From: Streptomyces sp. NBC_00568 | GTDB lineage: Bacteria > Actinomycetota > Actinomycetes > Streptomycetales > Streptomycetaceae | Length of the DNA stretch: 64,000 nt | NCBI RefSeq assembly: GCF_026341855.1 | Contig: NZ_JAPENW010000002.1 | Coordinates: 186,001 to 250,000, forward strand | Reading direction: 5' to 3' | Shown: positions 17,431-25,681 of the stretch, one piece after another | How positions within the stretch are numbered: the first letter of the stretch is position 1 | How the letters are laid out: the number at the start of each line of letters is the position of its first letter | Notes under the pieces: model-generated | The model's database searches: none | What the model was told of the DNA's origin: nothing | Seen by the model: only the letters and a program-made list of their open reading frames with translations | Program-made: the position numbers and the translations under genes

Positions 17431-19914
17431 ATGCGCACGCTGTATCTCCATGCCTCTGCCGCCTACGTGGCGGTAACTATCAAGGGTTCCTCCCAGTACT
17501 ACGTGCGTGCCAGCTGGGCAAATGATCTCAAACTGCTCGACGAGCCACCGGGACTGCCGAGAACCTCCGACAACTACTTCCAGAACGCGGCCCAGTACGT
17601 TGCAAATCCGCCCACCGCAGCCAACCCACTGGTCCTGCGCGCCGATGCCACTTGGTGGCGGCGGGCACGCGAGCGGGAACGGACCGTCTATGCCCTGGTC
17701 GAGTGGCGGAAGAGCCCCAACCAGCCGTGGGTGATGCTCGATACGCTGGAATACGTCGTCAACCACTCGCCACGCGCCAACGCGGGCCCCGACCAAGTCG
17801 CCATCGTCGACGCTGCGGGCAACCTGACCGCAGAGGTGTCGCTGGACGGCTCCGCCAGCGACGACCCCGACCAGAACGCCGCCCTCCACCCGGCGGGAAC
17901 CCTTACCTACTCCTGGGCCGCGATCCAGACCCCCGCCGCACTCACCCCTCACGGGCCGGCCTGGACAGCAGCTCACGGACTTCGGCCAACTGCCACTCCC
18001 CTGTTCCTCGCAGCGGGGACAGCGATCCCGCCGAGCGACCGAGGCGTCTACGCCTTCCGCCTGACCGTCGATGACAACGAGGCGGCAACCCTGGGCACTC
18101 GAGCCGGTCAGTCCCTGACCAATACCTCCGACATGCGAGTCATGCTGGGCGCCCAGGCAGGACCGGGACTGACCGTGCTGTCCCCCACAAGCACGGCCCC
18201 GTACTTCGGCAACTTCGAAGACGGCGTGGACGTACCGGTCCACTTCACCGTGGATCCCGCGCTCGTACAGCAGAACGCCTACCACAACGGCTGGTTGGTG
18301 AGATGCACCATCACTCTCGCACTCGACTCACCTGTCTACCCGTCGGGCCGAAGCCAAGGTGAGACCGTATTCGAGGCCACAACAGCCGCCCGTACCGGAC
18401 CAGTCGAAACCATCCACTGGAACGGACGAACCAACCGCGGCACGACCACCGGATGGAGGGCGGTCGGCGCGTTCACCGTCAAGCTGGAACTCCTCGACAG
18501 CACCGGCGCTCTCCCCGCCGGAATAGCAGGCAACGTCACGACCCAGAACCGCGCGATCGTCCTCGACGGCTTCCGGTGGAAGCTTCCGGTAGACGCCCCG
18601 TGGGCCCAAACCATCCTCAGTGGCGGGTTCGGAGAATCGGGTCACGCTGGAGGCCTGCAGACCCGCCTGCACACAGGGATAGACATCAGCGCAGTGGGAC
18701 CGCCTGACATCGTGGCCGCACGGTCCGGCTTCTACCCTCCGGGCAATCCGAACGCCGATGGTGTCCACCGGATCGAACTCACCCACGCCCTGCCCGACCG
18801 GACTCACTACCTGCACGCCGACCAACTCGCCAACTACGCGCCGGGCGAACTCGTCCTCCAGGGAGCCAAGCTCGGCCGCATGTCCAACGTCTCACCGGGA
18901 AGCCTGGACGTGCATCTGCACTTCGAACACCGAGTACAGACGCCCACCGACCCGGGTCCCACGGTCCGCAACCCGCTGGGCATTGTCCCGCTGCGCGACG
19001 TCTACGCGCCCGAAATCGAAGGGGTGTTCGTGCGGCAGGCGCCTGCCGCGGGAGCTGCGGATATGTCCGCAGCCCACGACAACATCACGGGCATGGCCGA
19101 TCTGGTCGTCCGGAGTCGCGACTACGCCCATCCGGACAGGCTCAACGTCGGCCCAGGCACCCTACTGAACGGACTACACCGCCTGGAGGTCCTCGAGCAG
19201 AACGCAGTCGCCGCCTGGCGCGGCATCCGACTCGACGCGATCCCCTCGCCGGGCGACGCCCAGCACGTAGCCGTCACCCACCTGCGGGACGTATTCGCCC
19301 TCCAGGCCAACAACCTGCAACCACCGCCCGTCTTCCCCCGCACTCGCGACAACCACTACCTGAACTACCTGCGCTGGAACACCGCCGGCTACCAGCAGCA
19401 GGGCGGCCCGCTGCGCCTCGAAATCTCCGTCGTCGACTTCAGCAACGCCCGCAGGAGAAGGACCGTGGTCATCGGCCCCGATGCGACCCTGCGGACCCCG
19501 CCTCCCACCCCGGCGACCACCAACGCGGCACCAGCCCCGTTCAGCTTCGACATCGAGGTCGTCAACCGCACCAACAACCTCAATGGAGCTCACACCATCA
19601 ACGCCAGCGTGGCGAGCCCGGACGGATACCAGGTCCACACGTGCACCGACTGGATCAGCAATGACAACTGCCACGTCACCTTGGCGGGTGCCCCGCCCGG
19701 CTGGACCATATCGCCGGCGCGCACGGGCGCACTGTCCAACGGGGCGACACCCGCAAGCCCACAGGGCGGCGCTGCCCAGCCTCAGGTGGTCACCGTGACG
19801 ATCGATCCGCACGGGCAGGCTCCTGCAGGCACCCACACCTTCGACATCGTCGTCTCCTCCCACGTCCTGCGGCAGGCAGGCAGCAGGATCCCCGTCACGG
19901 TAAGGGTGAACTGA
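17431..19914 (+). CDS. PKD and M23-metallopeptidase-like protein, cassette gene 2
   Basis: This 827-residue protein starts at ATG 17431 after AAGGGGG. An N-terminal beta domain is followed by a PKD-like domain (about 112-225: SPRANAGPDQ, LDGSASDDPD, YAFRLTVDD) and another beta domain. Near 395-505 is a LytM/M23-like core, with HTGID at 414-418 and HLHFE with histidines at 495 and 497. These supply all the zinc ligands of the family (HxxxD and HxH). C-terminal beta-sandwich domains follow (to about 827). M23 enzymes cut peptidoglycan cross-links. No signal peptide is visible, which is odd for such an enzyme. The peptidase fold is a motif-based assignment; activity is inferred. Confidence 0.78.
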   Translation: MRTLYLHASAAYVAVTIKGSSQYYVRASWANDLKLLDEPPGLPRTSDNYFQNAAQYVANPPTAANPLVLRADATWWRRARERERTVYALVEWRKSPNQPWVMLDTLEYVVNHSPRANAGPDQVAIVDAAGNLTAEVSLDGSASDDPDQNAALHPAGTLTYSWAAIQTPAALTPHGPAWTAAHGLRPTATPLFLAAGTAIPPSDRGVYAFRLTVDDNEAATLGTRAGQSLTNTSDMRVMLGAQAGPGLTVLSPTSTAPYFGNFEDGVDVPVHFTVDPALVQQNAYHNGWLVRCTITLALDSPVYPSGRSQGETVFEATTAARTGPVETIHWNGRTNRGTTTGWRAVGAFTVKLELLDSTGALPAGIAGNVTTQNRAIVLDGFRWKLPVDAPWAQTILSGGFGESGHAGGLQTRLHTGIDISAVGPPDIVAARSGFYPPGNPNADGVHRIELTHALPDRTHYLHADQLANYAPGELVLQGAKLGRMSNVSPGSLDVHLHFEHRVQTPTDPGPTVRNPLGIVPLRDVYAPEIEGVFVRQAPAAGAADMSAAHDNITGMADLVVRSRDYAHPDRLNVGPGTLLNGLHRLEVLEQNAVAAWRGIRLDAIPSPGDAQHVAVTHLRDVFALQANNLQPPPVFPRTRDNHYLNYLRWNTAGYQQQGGPLRLEISVVDFSNARRRRTVVIGPDATLRTPPPTPATTNAAPAPFSFDIEVVNRTNNLNGAHTINASVASPDGYQVHTCTDWISNDNCHVTLAGAPPGWTISPARTGALSNGATPASPQGGAAQPQVVTVTIDPHGQAPAGTHTFDIVVSSHVLRQAGSRIPVTVRVN

Positions 19915-19915
19915 C

Positions 19916-22381
19916 GTGCCCAGTCACCTCTACTCCATCGACGCGGGACTGCTCGTACCGCAAGGCGTGGCTGCGATGGACGGCGTCCTCACCGTTGCCG
20001 ACACGGGGCACAACCGGATCGCCTTCTACGACATCGCGGCCCTGCCCGCCGCCCAGCCGACGTATGCCGGCGGACCTGGCACAGATCCCGCCGTCGAAGG
20101 ACTGCGACTACCGGGAGCCGTCACCTTCCTCGCACCCGACTCCCTCGCGGTAGCCGACACCTTCAACGGACACGTCGACCAGTACTCCGCCACCGCGGGC
20201 GGGTGGGTCTTCCAAGGAGCCATATCCCCAGGCTCCACGTTCGTGCCAGACGTCGCCGGCGAAGGCAACGCACTGTTCATCCTCGACGCACCGAACCGGC
20301 GCATCCAACGAGCAGCCCCCACCGGTGCAGTCACCACTCACCTCACCGACCCTCACTGGCTGGACCCGACAGCCCTCGCGATCGGCAGCGGCTACCTCTG
20401 GGTCGCCGATGCCGGCCGGCACCAGGTGTTCCGCTACGACAACACCTTCACGCGCACCGCCATCGGCGGCTACGGAAGTGCCCCCGGAAAGCTGCGCACC
20501 CCCCGAGGACTCGCCTTCGATACAGCCACAAATACCCTGTACGTCGCCGAGGCCGAAGGGGACCGCATCTCGGCCTTCGACACGACAGGCGCTCCCCGCG
20601 GGGGGATTCCCCTGCCCACCGGCTTCCATCAGCTGCACAAGCTCGCCCTCGACACAGGCCGGCTGTACGCGGCGGATGCCGGGGCCAACAGCATCCACGT
20701 CATCGACCTCACCAAGCCAGCAGACGCGCTGACGCTGCGCGAGGGTGTCCTCGATTTCGGGTCGGTCGGGATCGGCTACCGGCTCGGCCGCCCAATCACC
20801 ATCCGCAACCAGGGAACCAGTCCCGCACTGGTCACCAGTGCGTCCGTCCAGGGCGCCGGGTTCACCCTTGCCGACACGCCGCCCTTGACAGTGCCGGCCG
20901 GCGCCGAGCGGCCCCTCCTCATCCGCTACACCCCGCCTTCACCAGGCCTGGCGGCCGGCCAGTTACGTGTGGAGACGAACTCGGCCAATACACCAACGCT
21001 CTTTGCAGATCTGCTCGGTGAGGGGCTGACAGTCGAGCCGATGGCCCTTGCCCTCGTTCTCGACCGATCCGGGAGCATGGCGGACTCATCCGGCTCCATG
21101 TCCAAGATCGAGCGACTGCGTTCCTCCTGCCAGCTCCTGATCGACCTGCTCTCGGCAAACGAACGCGACGAACTCGCTGTCGTCCCGTTTTCCACCACGG
21201 CCTCTACAGGCCTCCCCCGCTCTCCGCTCTCCCCAGCGACCGTCACCGCCGCAGCCAACGTCATCGCCGGGCTCGCCCCAGGAGGGCTGACGTCCATCGG
21301 CGACGGCCTGCAGAGAGCGTTCACGGAGCTCACGACAAGCACGCTGAGCCGGCGGAACATCATCGTCGTCACCGACGGGATCGAGAACACCGCACCCCTG
21401 ATCGCAGACGTCCCCATCCCAGGCGGCAGCAGAATCTTCTCCATCGGCGTTGGCCTTCCCGAGTTCCTCGACACCGCCAAGCTCCAGGAACTCGCTGCCG
21501 GTACCAGCGGCTACTTCCAGATCACTGACGCGAACTACGCTCTGCTGCCCAAATTCTTCGTCCAGATCTTCAGTGACCTCGTCGGCCAGCAGATGCTCAT
21601 CGACCCGACCATCCAGCTGTCACAGGGCGGCACCCGTGACATCACGACCGACGTCTCCAGCGGCGAACACACCCTCACAGCCGTACTCACCTGGGAGAAC
21701 CCGGCAAGCAACTTCACCATCGAAATGATCACACCGGAGGGAGTCGTACTCGATGAGACCCGATGCAGCTGGGTCACACGTGGCGACCGCCACCTGGCGT
21801 GCTCGCTGTCGCCGAGGCCTGCCGGCCGCTGGACAATCAGAGTCCGCGCCTTGGCCACAACAGGCATCGAGAGCTGCGTGATCAGCGCACTTGCCCGTTC
21901 CGATCACCATTTCACATGGAACTTCGTAGCACCGCCGAGAGAGTCCACACAAGAGCCCCCACCCACGGTCGCCCCCTCCTCCGGACCAGATCTCTTCCCG
22001 CCCGCGCCCAGCTTCTTTACCCCGCCCAACGGTCTTCGAGTCGGCGACCGCGTTCGTCTGGAGATTCGCCCTGACCCCGGCGCTGTCATCCGAGGGGGGA
22101 CGGTCGGGATCCGTCCCCCCGGAAGAAGCCTCTACGAACTGCGAAGCCGCTACGAGGGCATCGATCTCGACCGCGTAGACCGCATGCCAGAAACGGGGTG
22201 CAGGACTCCCGCGGCTTGGAGGCAAACGAGACTGATCCGCCGCTCCGGGTCCGCAGCAAGCGAGTTCACCCTCGACGGACCAGACGGTGTCTACGAAGGC
22301 CGCGTCCGGATCATGGCACTCACCGACGACGGCGAACGTCTACAAAGAGAACGAAGCTTCCAAATCCTCGTTGACCCCTGA
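19916..22381 (+). CDS. NHL-propeller / ASH / vWA protein, cassette gene 3
   Basis: This 821-residue protein starts at GTG 19916, one base after the stop of gene 2. Six NHL-type blades occupy about residues 1-280 (for example GVLTVADTGHNRIAFYD, YLWVADAGRHQVFRYD). Next comes an ASH/HYDIN-like domain at about 280-370 (LDFGSVGIGYRLGRPITIRN). A von Willebrand A domain at about 375-560 has an intact MIDAS: DRSGSM at 383-388, Thr near 459, and TDG with Asp at 487. Two beta domains end the protein. vWA and propeller domains serve metal-dependent and repeat-based protein binding, so this looks like a scaffold or adhesin. There is no signal peptide. One TTA codon at 20963-20965. Confidence 0.8.
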   Translation: MPSHLYSIDAGLLVPQGVAAMDGVLTVADTGHNRIAFYDIAALPAAQPTYAGGPGTDPAVEGLRLPGAVTFLAPDSLAVADTFNGHVDQYSATAGGWVFQGAISPGSTFVPDVAGEGNALFILDAPNRRIQRAAPTGAVTTHLTDPHWLDPTALAIGSGYLWVADAGRHQVFRYDNTFTRTAIGGYGSAPGKLRTPRGLAFDTATNTLYVAEAEGDRISAFDTTGAPRGGIPLPTGFHQLHKLALDTGRLYAADAGANSIHVIDLTKPADALTLREGVLDFGSVGIGYRLGRPITIRNQGTSPALVTSASVQGAGFTLADTPPLTVPAGAERPLLIRYTPPSPGLAAGQLRVETNSANTPTLFADLLGEGLTVEPMALALVLDRSGSMADSSGSMSKIERLRSSCQLLIDLLSANERDELAVVPFSTTASTGLPRSPLSPATVTAAANVIAGLAPGGLTSIGDGLQRAFTELTTSTLSRRNIIVVTDGIENTAPLIADVPIPGGSRIFSIGVGLPEFLDTAKLQELAAGTSGYFQITDANYALLPKFFVQIFSDLVGQQMLIDPTIQLSQGGTRDITTDVSSGEHTLTAVLTWENPASNFTIEMITPEGVVLDETRCSWVTRGDRHLACSLSPRPAGRWTIRVRALATTGIESCVISALARSDHHFTWNFVAPPRESTQEPPPTVAPSSGPDLFPPAPSFFTPPNGLRVGDRVRLEIRPDPGAVIRGGTVGIRPPGRSLYELRSRYEGIDLDRVDRMPETGCRTPAAWRQTRLIRRSGSAASEFTLDGPDGVYEGRVRIMALTDDGERLQRERSFQILVDP

Positions 22382-22576
22382 TCCACCACAGCTGCTCCCC
22401 GCAACGCGCCGAGATGATCCGCCGGCGCACACCATGGCGCCGGAGACTCTCGGCGGCTCCCTGCACTTGGGGAATGGATTCCACCGAGGACCGCCCCGGC
22501 ATCAGGACCCGCGGGTGGTCGTAAGGTGGCGGGTTCTTTCTGCTGGGGTCCCCGCCAGGCTTTGGATGTCAGGGAT

Positions 22577-22774
22577 TTAGGTGAGGAGGGCGACGATGGC
22601 CGCGGTCACCGCGGCAGCGAGGGTGATGACGGCGGCGAAAGCGGTGGCAGCGCGGCTGAGAGCGGTGGGGTAGGTGGCGCCGTCCATGCGGGCGATCGCG
22701 GCTGCGCCAGCAGCCGCCAGCAGTGCAATGACGATGACGAGCGCGGCAGCGAGGAGAACAACGACGACGGTCAC
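22577..22774 (-). CDS. Small two-segment membrane protein (SpdB/SpdD-like in size)
   Basis: This 65-residue protein starts at GTG 22774 with AAGGGAG upstream; the longer frame to 22933 has no ribosome site. It is two hydrophobic Ala/Val-rich segments (TVVVVLLAAALVIVIALLAA and AAVITLAAAVTAAIVALL) joined by a short polar loop. Small membrane proteins of this kind occur in the transfer regions of Streptomyces conjugative elements, next to Xre-type regulators. Here a truncated Xre fragment follows. The mobile-element role is inferred. Confidence 0.55.
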   Translation of the reverse strand: MTVVVVLLAAALVIVIALLAAAGAAAIARMDGATYPTALSRAATAFAAVITLAAAVTAAIVALLT

Positions 22775-22895
22775 GGCAAGCTCCCTTACACAGTGGGGTG
22801 TTGGCGTGATCGAAGGTCGCGGAAATCGTGTGCGCCGGGGTTCGCCGGGACAAAGATGAACACCGGCGGACACATCACGGCCCGGGGGGGCGCAC

Positions 22896-23045
22896 GTGCG
22901 CGACGAGCAGCGCGGAGACAATCCGGCACTCACCGAACTGCGTAAGAGACTGGCTGGCGGACTGGCCCTGGCCCGGCTGAACCAGACGCAGCTCGCCGCC
23001 CGGGCGAGGCACTGCGCAGCAGGTGGACGCTCGCATTGTTACTGA
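22896..23045 (+). pseudogene. Truncated Xre-type helix-turn-helix regulator
   Basis: The frame from GTG 22896 reads ELRKRLAGGLALARLNQTQLAARA, the opening of a Streptomyces Xre helix-turn-helix domain. It then breaks into unrelated residues and stops at 23043-23045. The recognition helix and the rest of the protein are missing, so this is a 5' remnant, probably left by a deletion that also removed the body of a mobile element. Confidence 0.55.
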
Positions 23046-23115
23046 GCCCGTCGGATGGCCAGGTGTACGGGCCGCTGCGAGTACATCCTCAAGGTCGTCG
23101 GCCGGCTGTCTCCGT

Positions 23116-23787
23116 CTAATCCAGATCCTGATCGCGGAGGAGTCGGCGGCCGAGGTCGTCGGCCCAGTCCTGGGCCCAGGCCATCAGCTCGTCGATGAGT
23201 TCGGGGGGCGCGCCGTATGCCTCGAGTTCGGCGTCATCGAGCCAGGCGACCGCGGTCAGCCGGGTCTGGAGAGACTCCAGGTCGAAGCGCTCGCGGGCAT
23301 GGCGGCGGCCAAATTCTTCAAGGTCGGTCGTGGGCCATCGGCGCGAGGCGGCGAAAACGTCCAGGGCGTCGCGAGCCACGCCGCGCTCGGCCAGCGCGCG
23401 GACCTTCGTGCCGATCACGTCTTCCTCAGCGAGCACAGGTCCGTAGGCGCAGGAGGCGGTCGGCCGGGTGAACACTTCCTTCAGGACGTCCACCTCGCAG
23501 GTCTCCTGGGATCCGGAGCGGGTGTCGGTGACGTTGAGGCGTGCGGAGAGTGGGGCGACTTCGATCACTTCGAGCTGCCAGCCGCGTTTGGTGAGCCCGT
23601 CGGTGAGGGTGTGGACGATCTCGTCCATCGGTGCGGGGTTCTCGGTGGCGACGTCAAGGTCCTGGCTCGGGCGTGCGAGGAGTTCGTGGGCCTGGACGGC
23701 GTAGCCGCCGGTGATCACCAGGGGGTACGGGGAGCCGATGGCCAGGACGTCCGCCAGAAGGCGGGCGTGCAGCTCTGGAAGTCTCAC
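23116..23787 (-). CDS. AbiEii/AbiGii-type nucleotidyltransferase toxin
   Basis: This 223-residue minimal nucleotidyltransferase starts at GTG 23787. Motif I is ITGGYAVQAHELL, and motif II RPSQDLDVAT supplies the two catalytic aspartates. A third acidic strand is CEVDVLKEVF. The AbiEii hallmark KVRALAERGVARDALDVFA is the K...R...RD..D motif. Type IV toxins of this family attach nucleotides to tRNA or other targets and stop growth or phage infection. The start overlaps the upstream gene's stop (GTGA), so the two are co-translated. The partner is not a classical AbiEi antitoxin. Confidence 0.82.
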   Translation of the reverse strand: MRLPELHARLLADVLAIGSPYPLVITGGYAVQAHELLARPSQDLDVATENPAPMDEIVHTLTDGLTKRGWQLEVIEVAPLSARLNVTDTRSGSQETCEVDVLKEVFTRPTASCAYGPVLAEEDVIGTKVRALAERGVARDALDVFAASRRWPTTDLEEFGRRHARERFDLESLQTRLTAVAWLDDAELEAYGAPPELIDELMAWAQDWADDLGRRLLRDQDLD

Positions 23788-24248
23788 GCGGCCGCCGGAC
23801 CCTGGTGGGTACGCCGTCGCCGGGCCGGAGGCTGAGCGGGAGGTACGTCGGCCAGAGCCCTAAGCTCTGAAAACCGATCCTCCCATACACTGCGGACCGT
23901 GGTCGAGACCAGGGTTCGCAAGGTGGGCCACGACCCCAGGAGGATGTCACGGTTCAGGAGAACAGACAGGTCCTTGCGCATGCCCTCGGCCAGGACAGTG
24001 CGGTACAGGCTCATCCGCTGACGTTCGTTGGCGAGGTCGAAGACACGCAGCCCGGACCAGACCACGGTGGCGGGTGGTTCCACAACCCCCTGTGCCGGTC
24101 CGTGCAGCTCATCCAGCGAGTCCGGCAATCGTCGCCGAAACTTCTCCCGGTACAGCTCCAGATCCGTGCCGCCGGAGCCCCCTTCCACAACGGCACCAGC
24201 ACCGGCAGAGGGCGGCGCGGGAACTGGGTACTGCGGTGTGGCGGGCAT
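23784..24248 (-). CDS. Partner protein of the AbiEii-type toxin (candidate antitoxin)
   Basis: This 154-residue protein starts at ATG 24248. The Pro/Gly-rich first 35 residues are disordered. They are followed by a helical core with RKFRRRLPDSLDELHGPAQG-like spacing, NERQRMSLYRTVLAEGMRKD and LLNRDILLGSWPTLRTLV. It overlaps the toxin by four bases (GTGA), the arrangement of an antitoxin-toxin pair. It lacks the winged-helix of AbiEi. The sequence has the look of an antitoxin found with actinobacterial AbiEii proteins, but I do not recognise a named family. Confidence 0.6.
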   Translation of the reverse strand: MPATPQYPVPAPPSAGAGAVVEGGSGGTDLELYREKFRRRLPDSLDELHGPAQGVVEPPATVVWSGLRVFDLANERQRMSLYRTVLAEGMRKDLSVLLNRDILLGSWPTLRTLVSTTVRSVWEDRFSELRALADVPPAQPPARRRRTHQGPAAA

Positions 24249-24912
24249 GCCCCAATTATGACGGCTATCGCCGGGTGCCGTGCGGCAACACCATGTTCCG
24301 GCTCGTGCCGCCCCACTTTCGGGGACTTGGCACACTTGCGACTGTCGTCCGGGTACGCGCGCCCCGGCGATAGGAATGCTAGGCAGCCTCTCACTTCTTG
24401 CACTGCCGGCCGCCTGGCGTACTCGCCGGTGAGCGGTATGTCGTCGGCGATGCCCTCGCATTGGTCAGCGGCTGCTGCGTGATCGGCGCCGTGTCCGTCG
24501 CGCGCATGGGCGCCAGCTTCAGGCGCACACCCGTAGTCGGCCGTCTCGCCAGCGCACTCGCCACGACGGGCGTCCGCGCGGCGCAGGAGCCCCAGCCGTG
24601 AACGCGGGAACTGGGTGCAGGCCGCTCGGCCGGGAATGAATGCTCCTGGTTGCCTTCCTCCGCTGGCTGCACTGGGATCCACGGTCCGAACTGGGACTCT
24701 CCCGGCGTACGGACCTGTCGGTGTCCACTCCAGCGAATCGCCAGCAGTTCAGGGCTCGCCCGAGCAGCGGCCGAACCGAGAGAAGGGAGCACCGGGCATG
24801 CACCACGGGACCGTCCTGAAGGTGCAGTGATCACGGCCCGGCCACATCGTGCTTGCCTCAGAATGCTGGCGCGCAGAATGGCCCCGACTGATCGGCTAGC
24901 TCTGGGGGGACC
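24249..24912. other. Intergenic region, no gene seen
   Basis: About 660 bases without a coding-like frame. The open frames are Arg/Pro/Thr-rich on both strands. It holds the promoter of the toxin pair (left) and of the small secreted protein (right, GGGGGGACC before 24913). Confidence 0.3.
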
Positions 24913-25281
24913 ATGCACGTCCGAAGTGTCGTCTGCACGGCTCTGTTCGCTGTCTCCGTGGCAACGGCCGGATCCAGCAGCTCAAGCGGAGGTGAACCAG
25001 GGCAGCCTGTCAGCTCTGCAGTGTCTGCCCTGAGTGATGCTGCGGGGCGCCAGGCCTGCGTTGATGCCTGGGCCGAAGTCATTTTTGCCCATCCTCAGGA
25101 CTGGAGTCCGGGGGAAGCCGAAACGCCCGAGGAGTGCCCGAGCAAGATCGGTAGCACGTGGGCGGACCTGTACATGCTGGGCAGGGACAAGGCCGAGGAG
25201 AAGCGGCTGTTGCTCCCGCCGATCGACGATGGGGCTTCGCTTGCGGCCGAGGAATCTCCATCCGAGACCGACCAGCCGTGA
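24913..25281 (+). CDS. Small exported protein with lost lipobox cysteine
   Basis: This 122-residue protein starts at ATG 24913 after GGGGGGACC. The signal-like start MHVRSVVCTALFAVSVATAG is followed by SSSSSGGEPGQP. Streptomyces lipoproteins of this look have Cys right after ATA, where here there is Gly (ATAG-SSSS). It may therefore be released by ordinary signal peptidase, or anchored poorly. The mature acidic domain has two Cys residues (GRQACVDAWAEVIF, PEECPSKI) and reads like the conserved Streptomyces motif ACVDAWA. Function unknown. Confidence 0.6.
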   Translation: MHVRSVVCTALFAVSVATAGSSSSSGGEPGQPVSSAVSALSDAAGRQACVDAWAEVIFAHPQDWSPGEAETPEECPSKIGSTWADLYMLGRDKAEEKRLLLPPIDDGASLAAEESPSETDQP

Positions 25282-25681
25282 GCACCGTCTCGCGCTCTGC
25301 CATGGAGTTCGCCTTTGTGAGGTGTCGCGTTCGGCTTCGGCGCAGCTCTATCCGGCGCTGCAGCCCGCCGTACCCACGTCTTCGCGTGACCTCACTCCGT
25401 ATCCGCTCATCGACCCGATCGCGCAGCGCAGCCTCGGCGGTGGCATCGGGATCGGCGGTGCGATACGGGGCGGCAAACAGTTCGACTGATCGCCGAGCGT
25501 GCATGGCTGACGGCGCTTGGGCCGCCCGTCCACGCGCCCGAAGTCGACCGCTCCGGGGGTAGAGGCACACGTCAAACGCAGCCTGGCCAGCCTCGCCATC
25601 GTCACCCTCGACCGACTCAATATCCTCCTATGCAAGCCGACCCAACGCCTCCCGTGCCAGCAGCACAGTAAGGAACGCGAC
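25282..25681. other. Intergenic with a coding-like minus-strand remnant
   Basis: On the minus strand at about 25290-25490 a segment reads LFAAPYRTADPDATAEAALR and continues with helical, charged residues (RDRVDERIRSEVTRR). This looks like a decayed protein-coding piece but has no proper start and no known family. Elsewhere nothing is seen apart from the ribosome site AAGGA before 25682. Confidence 0.3.

Noticed and set aside
16594..18285. Long minus-strand open frame (563 codons) under cassette genes 1 and 2
   Set aside because: It is antisense to two genes with good domains and codon usage, is Gly/Val/Arg-rich, and has no recognisable motif or ribosome site.
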